From: Marinomonas shanghaiensis
GTDB lineage: Bacteria; Pseudomonadota; Gammaproteobacteria; Pseudomonadales; Marinomonadaceae
Length of the DNA: 64,000 nt
Direction: 5' to 3'
Assembly (NCBI RefSeq): GCF_003259175.1
Contig: NZ_QGOK01000003.1
Coordinates: forward strand, 496,001-560,000
Shown here: piece after piece, positions 63,908 through 64,000 of the stretch
How the letters are laid out: each line of letters opens with the position of its first letter
Position numbering within the stretch: the stretch's first letter is position 1
Notes under the pieces: model-generated
What the model was told of the DNA's origin: nothing
The model's database searches: none
The model's input: the letters and a program-made list of their open reading frames with translations, nothing else
Position numbers and translations under genes: made by a program

Positions 63908-63931
63908 ATTATTCTTCCCCTCCAAATGGCA

Positions 63932-63937
63932 TATAAT
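63932..63937 (+). promoter_or_regulatory. Candidate -10 of the right-edge gene
   Basis: TATAAT, with GGCA immediately upstream, about 31 bases before the ATG at 63968. No convincing -35 was found. Confidence 0.4.
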
Positions 63938-63967
63938 ACGGTAAGTTTTCAAACAAAAAGGTATGAC

Positions 63968-64000
63968 ATGAAAAACGCGAGCGACTATGGTGTATTGATG
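63968..64000 (+). CDS. Start of a gene truncated by the right edge
   Basis: ATG followed by 10 codons, encoding MKNASDYGVLM, then the window ends. A ribosome site is not obvious, although AAAAAGGTATGAC lies upstream. The opening recalls ferrochelatase N-termini (x-x-GVLL-V-N-L-G), but eleven residues are too few to call it. Confidence 0.5.
   Translation, partial: MKNASDYGVLM

Noticed and set aside
1..64000. CRISPR arrays, rRNA genes and complete insertion sequences
   Set aside because: No regularly spaced repeats, rRNA-like sequence or intact transposase gene was seen anywhere in the window.

Overview
The window is bacterial chromosome from a gammaproteobacterium. Its gene repertoire fits a marine Oceanospirillales-type organism such as Marinomonas: aspS, ruvCAB, tolQRAB-pal-cpoB, tRNA-Lys and nadA in order, cobalamin-dependent metH, DNA polymerase II, CheV, YdiJ, YbiT and PmpA/PmpB. 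The genus is inferred from gene content and style and cannot be proven from the sequence alone. Coding density is high, most genes are intact, and many units end in clear hairpin terminators.

Layout. 1-2.4 kb: the end of an FMN-dependent hydroxy-acid dehydrogenase, an iron-binding periplasmic protein and a spermidine-synthase-like methyltransferase fold. 2.4-8.6 kb: YdiJ-type D-2-hydroxyglutarate dehydrogenase, a PLP deaminase-like enzyme, NAD kinase and GlpG rhomboid protease. 8.6-14.1 kb: YeaC-like and DUF2797-like proteins, aminopeptidase N, and a coiled-coil lipoprotein with a C-terminal membrane helix. 14.3-18.7 kb: metH and the cobalamin adenosyltransferase. 18.8-24.9 kb: RidA-like, cyclic-nucleotide-binding, YbiT and MOSC proteins, ornithine/lysine decarboxylase and the PmpA/PmpB sulfur-transport pair. 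25.1-30.6 kb: an unrecognised protein with a TerB-like partner, sodB, a coiled-coil membrane protein, and cysDN. 30.6-32.5 kb: a MarR repressor and siderophore-reductase operon whose promoter carries both a Fur-like box and a long palindrome, then a GreA/GreB-like protein. 32.7-42.9 kb: housekeeping core of aspS, ruvCAB, the Tol-Pal envelope system, two identical tRNA-Lys genes and nadA. 42.9-45.2 kb: a coiled-coil membrane protein, a nitroreductase and tRNA-Ser(GGA).

45.24-47.46 kb is the exceptional part. Directly downstream of tRNA-Ser lies DNA of different composition. It carries one long ORF for an AFG1/LACE1-type (mitochondrial ZapE-family) AAA ATPase with eukaryotic traits: a mitochondrial-presequence-like N-terminus, Asn/Asp/Ser-rich insertions and no Shine-Dalgarno sequence. 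It is followed by the C-terminal remnant of a P4-type tyrosine integrase, which abuts the 3' end of a phoD-like gene. The simplest reading is a decayed integrative element at a tRNA-Ser site holding a gene of eukaryotic (algal/stramenopile-like) origin. An assembly chimera must be excluded first.

47.5-64 kb returns to ordinary chromosome: PhoD-like phosphatase, hotdog thioesterase, a GGDEF protein with a degenerate active site, YciH, a GNAT, TruC, a D-2-hydroxyacid dehydrogenase, TesA divergent from the YbbA/YbbP ABC system, polB, TatD, a degenerate EAL-HDOD protein, CheV, a TauE/SafE permease, and the first codons of a further gene at the right edge.
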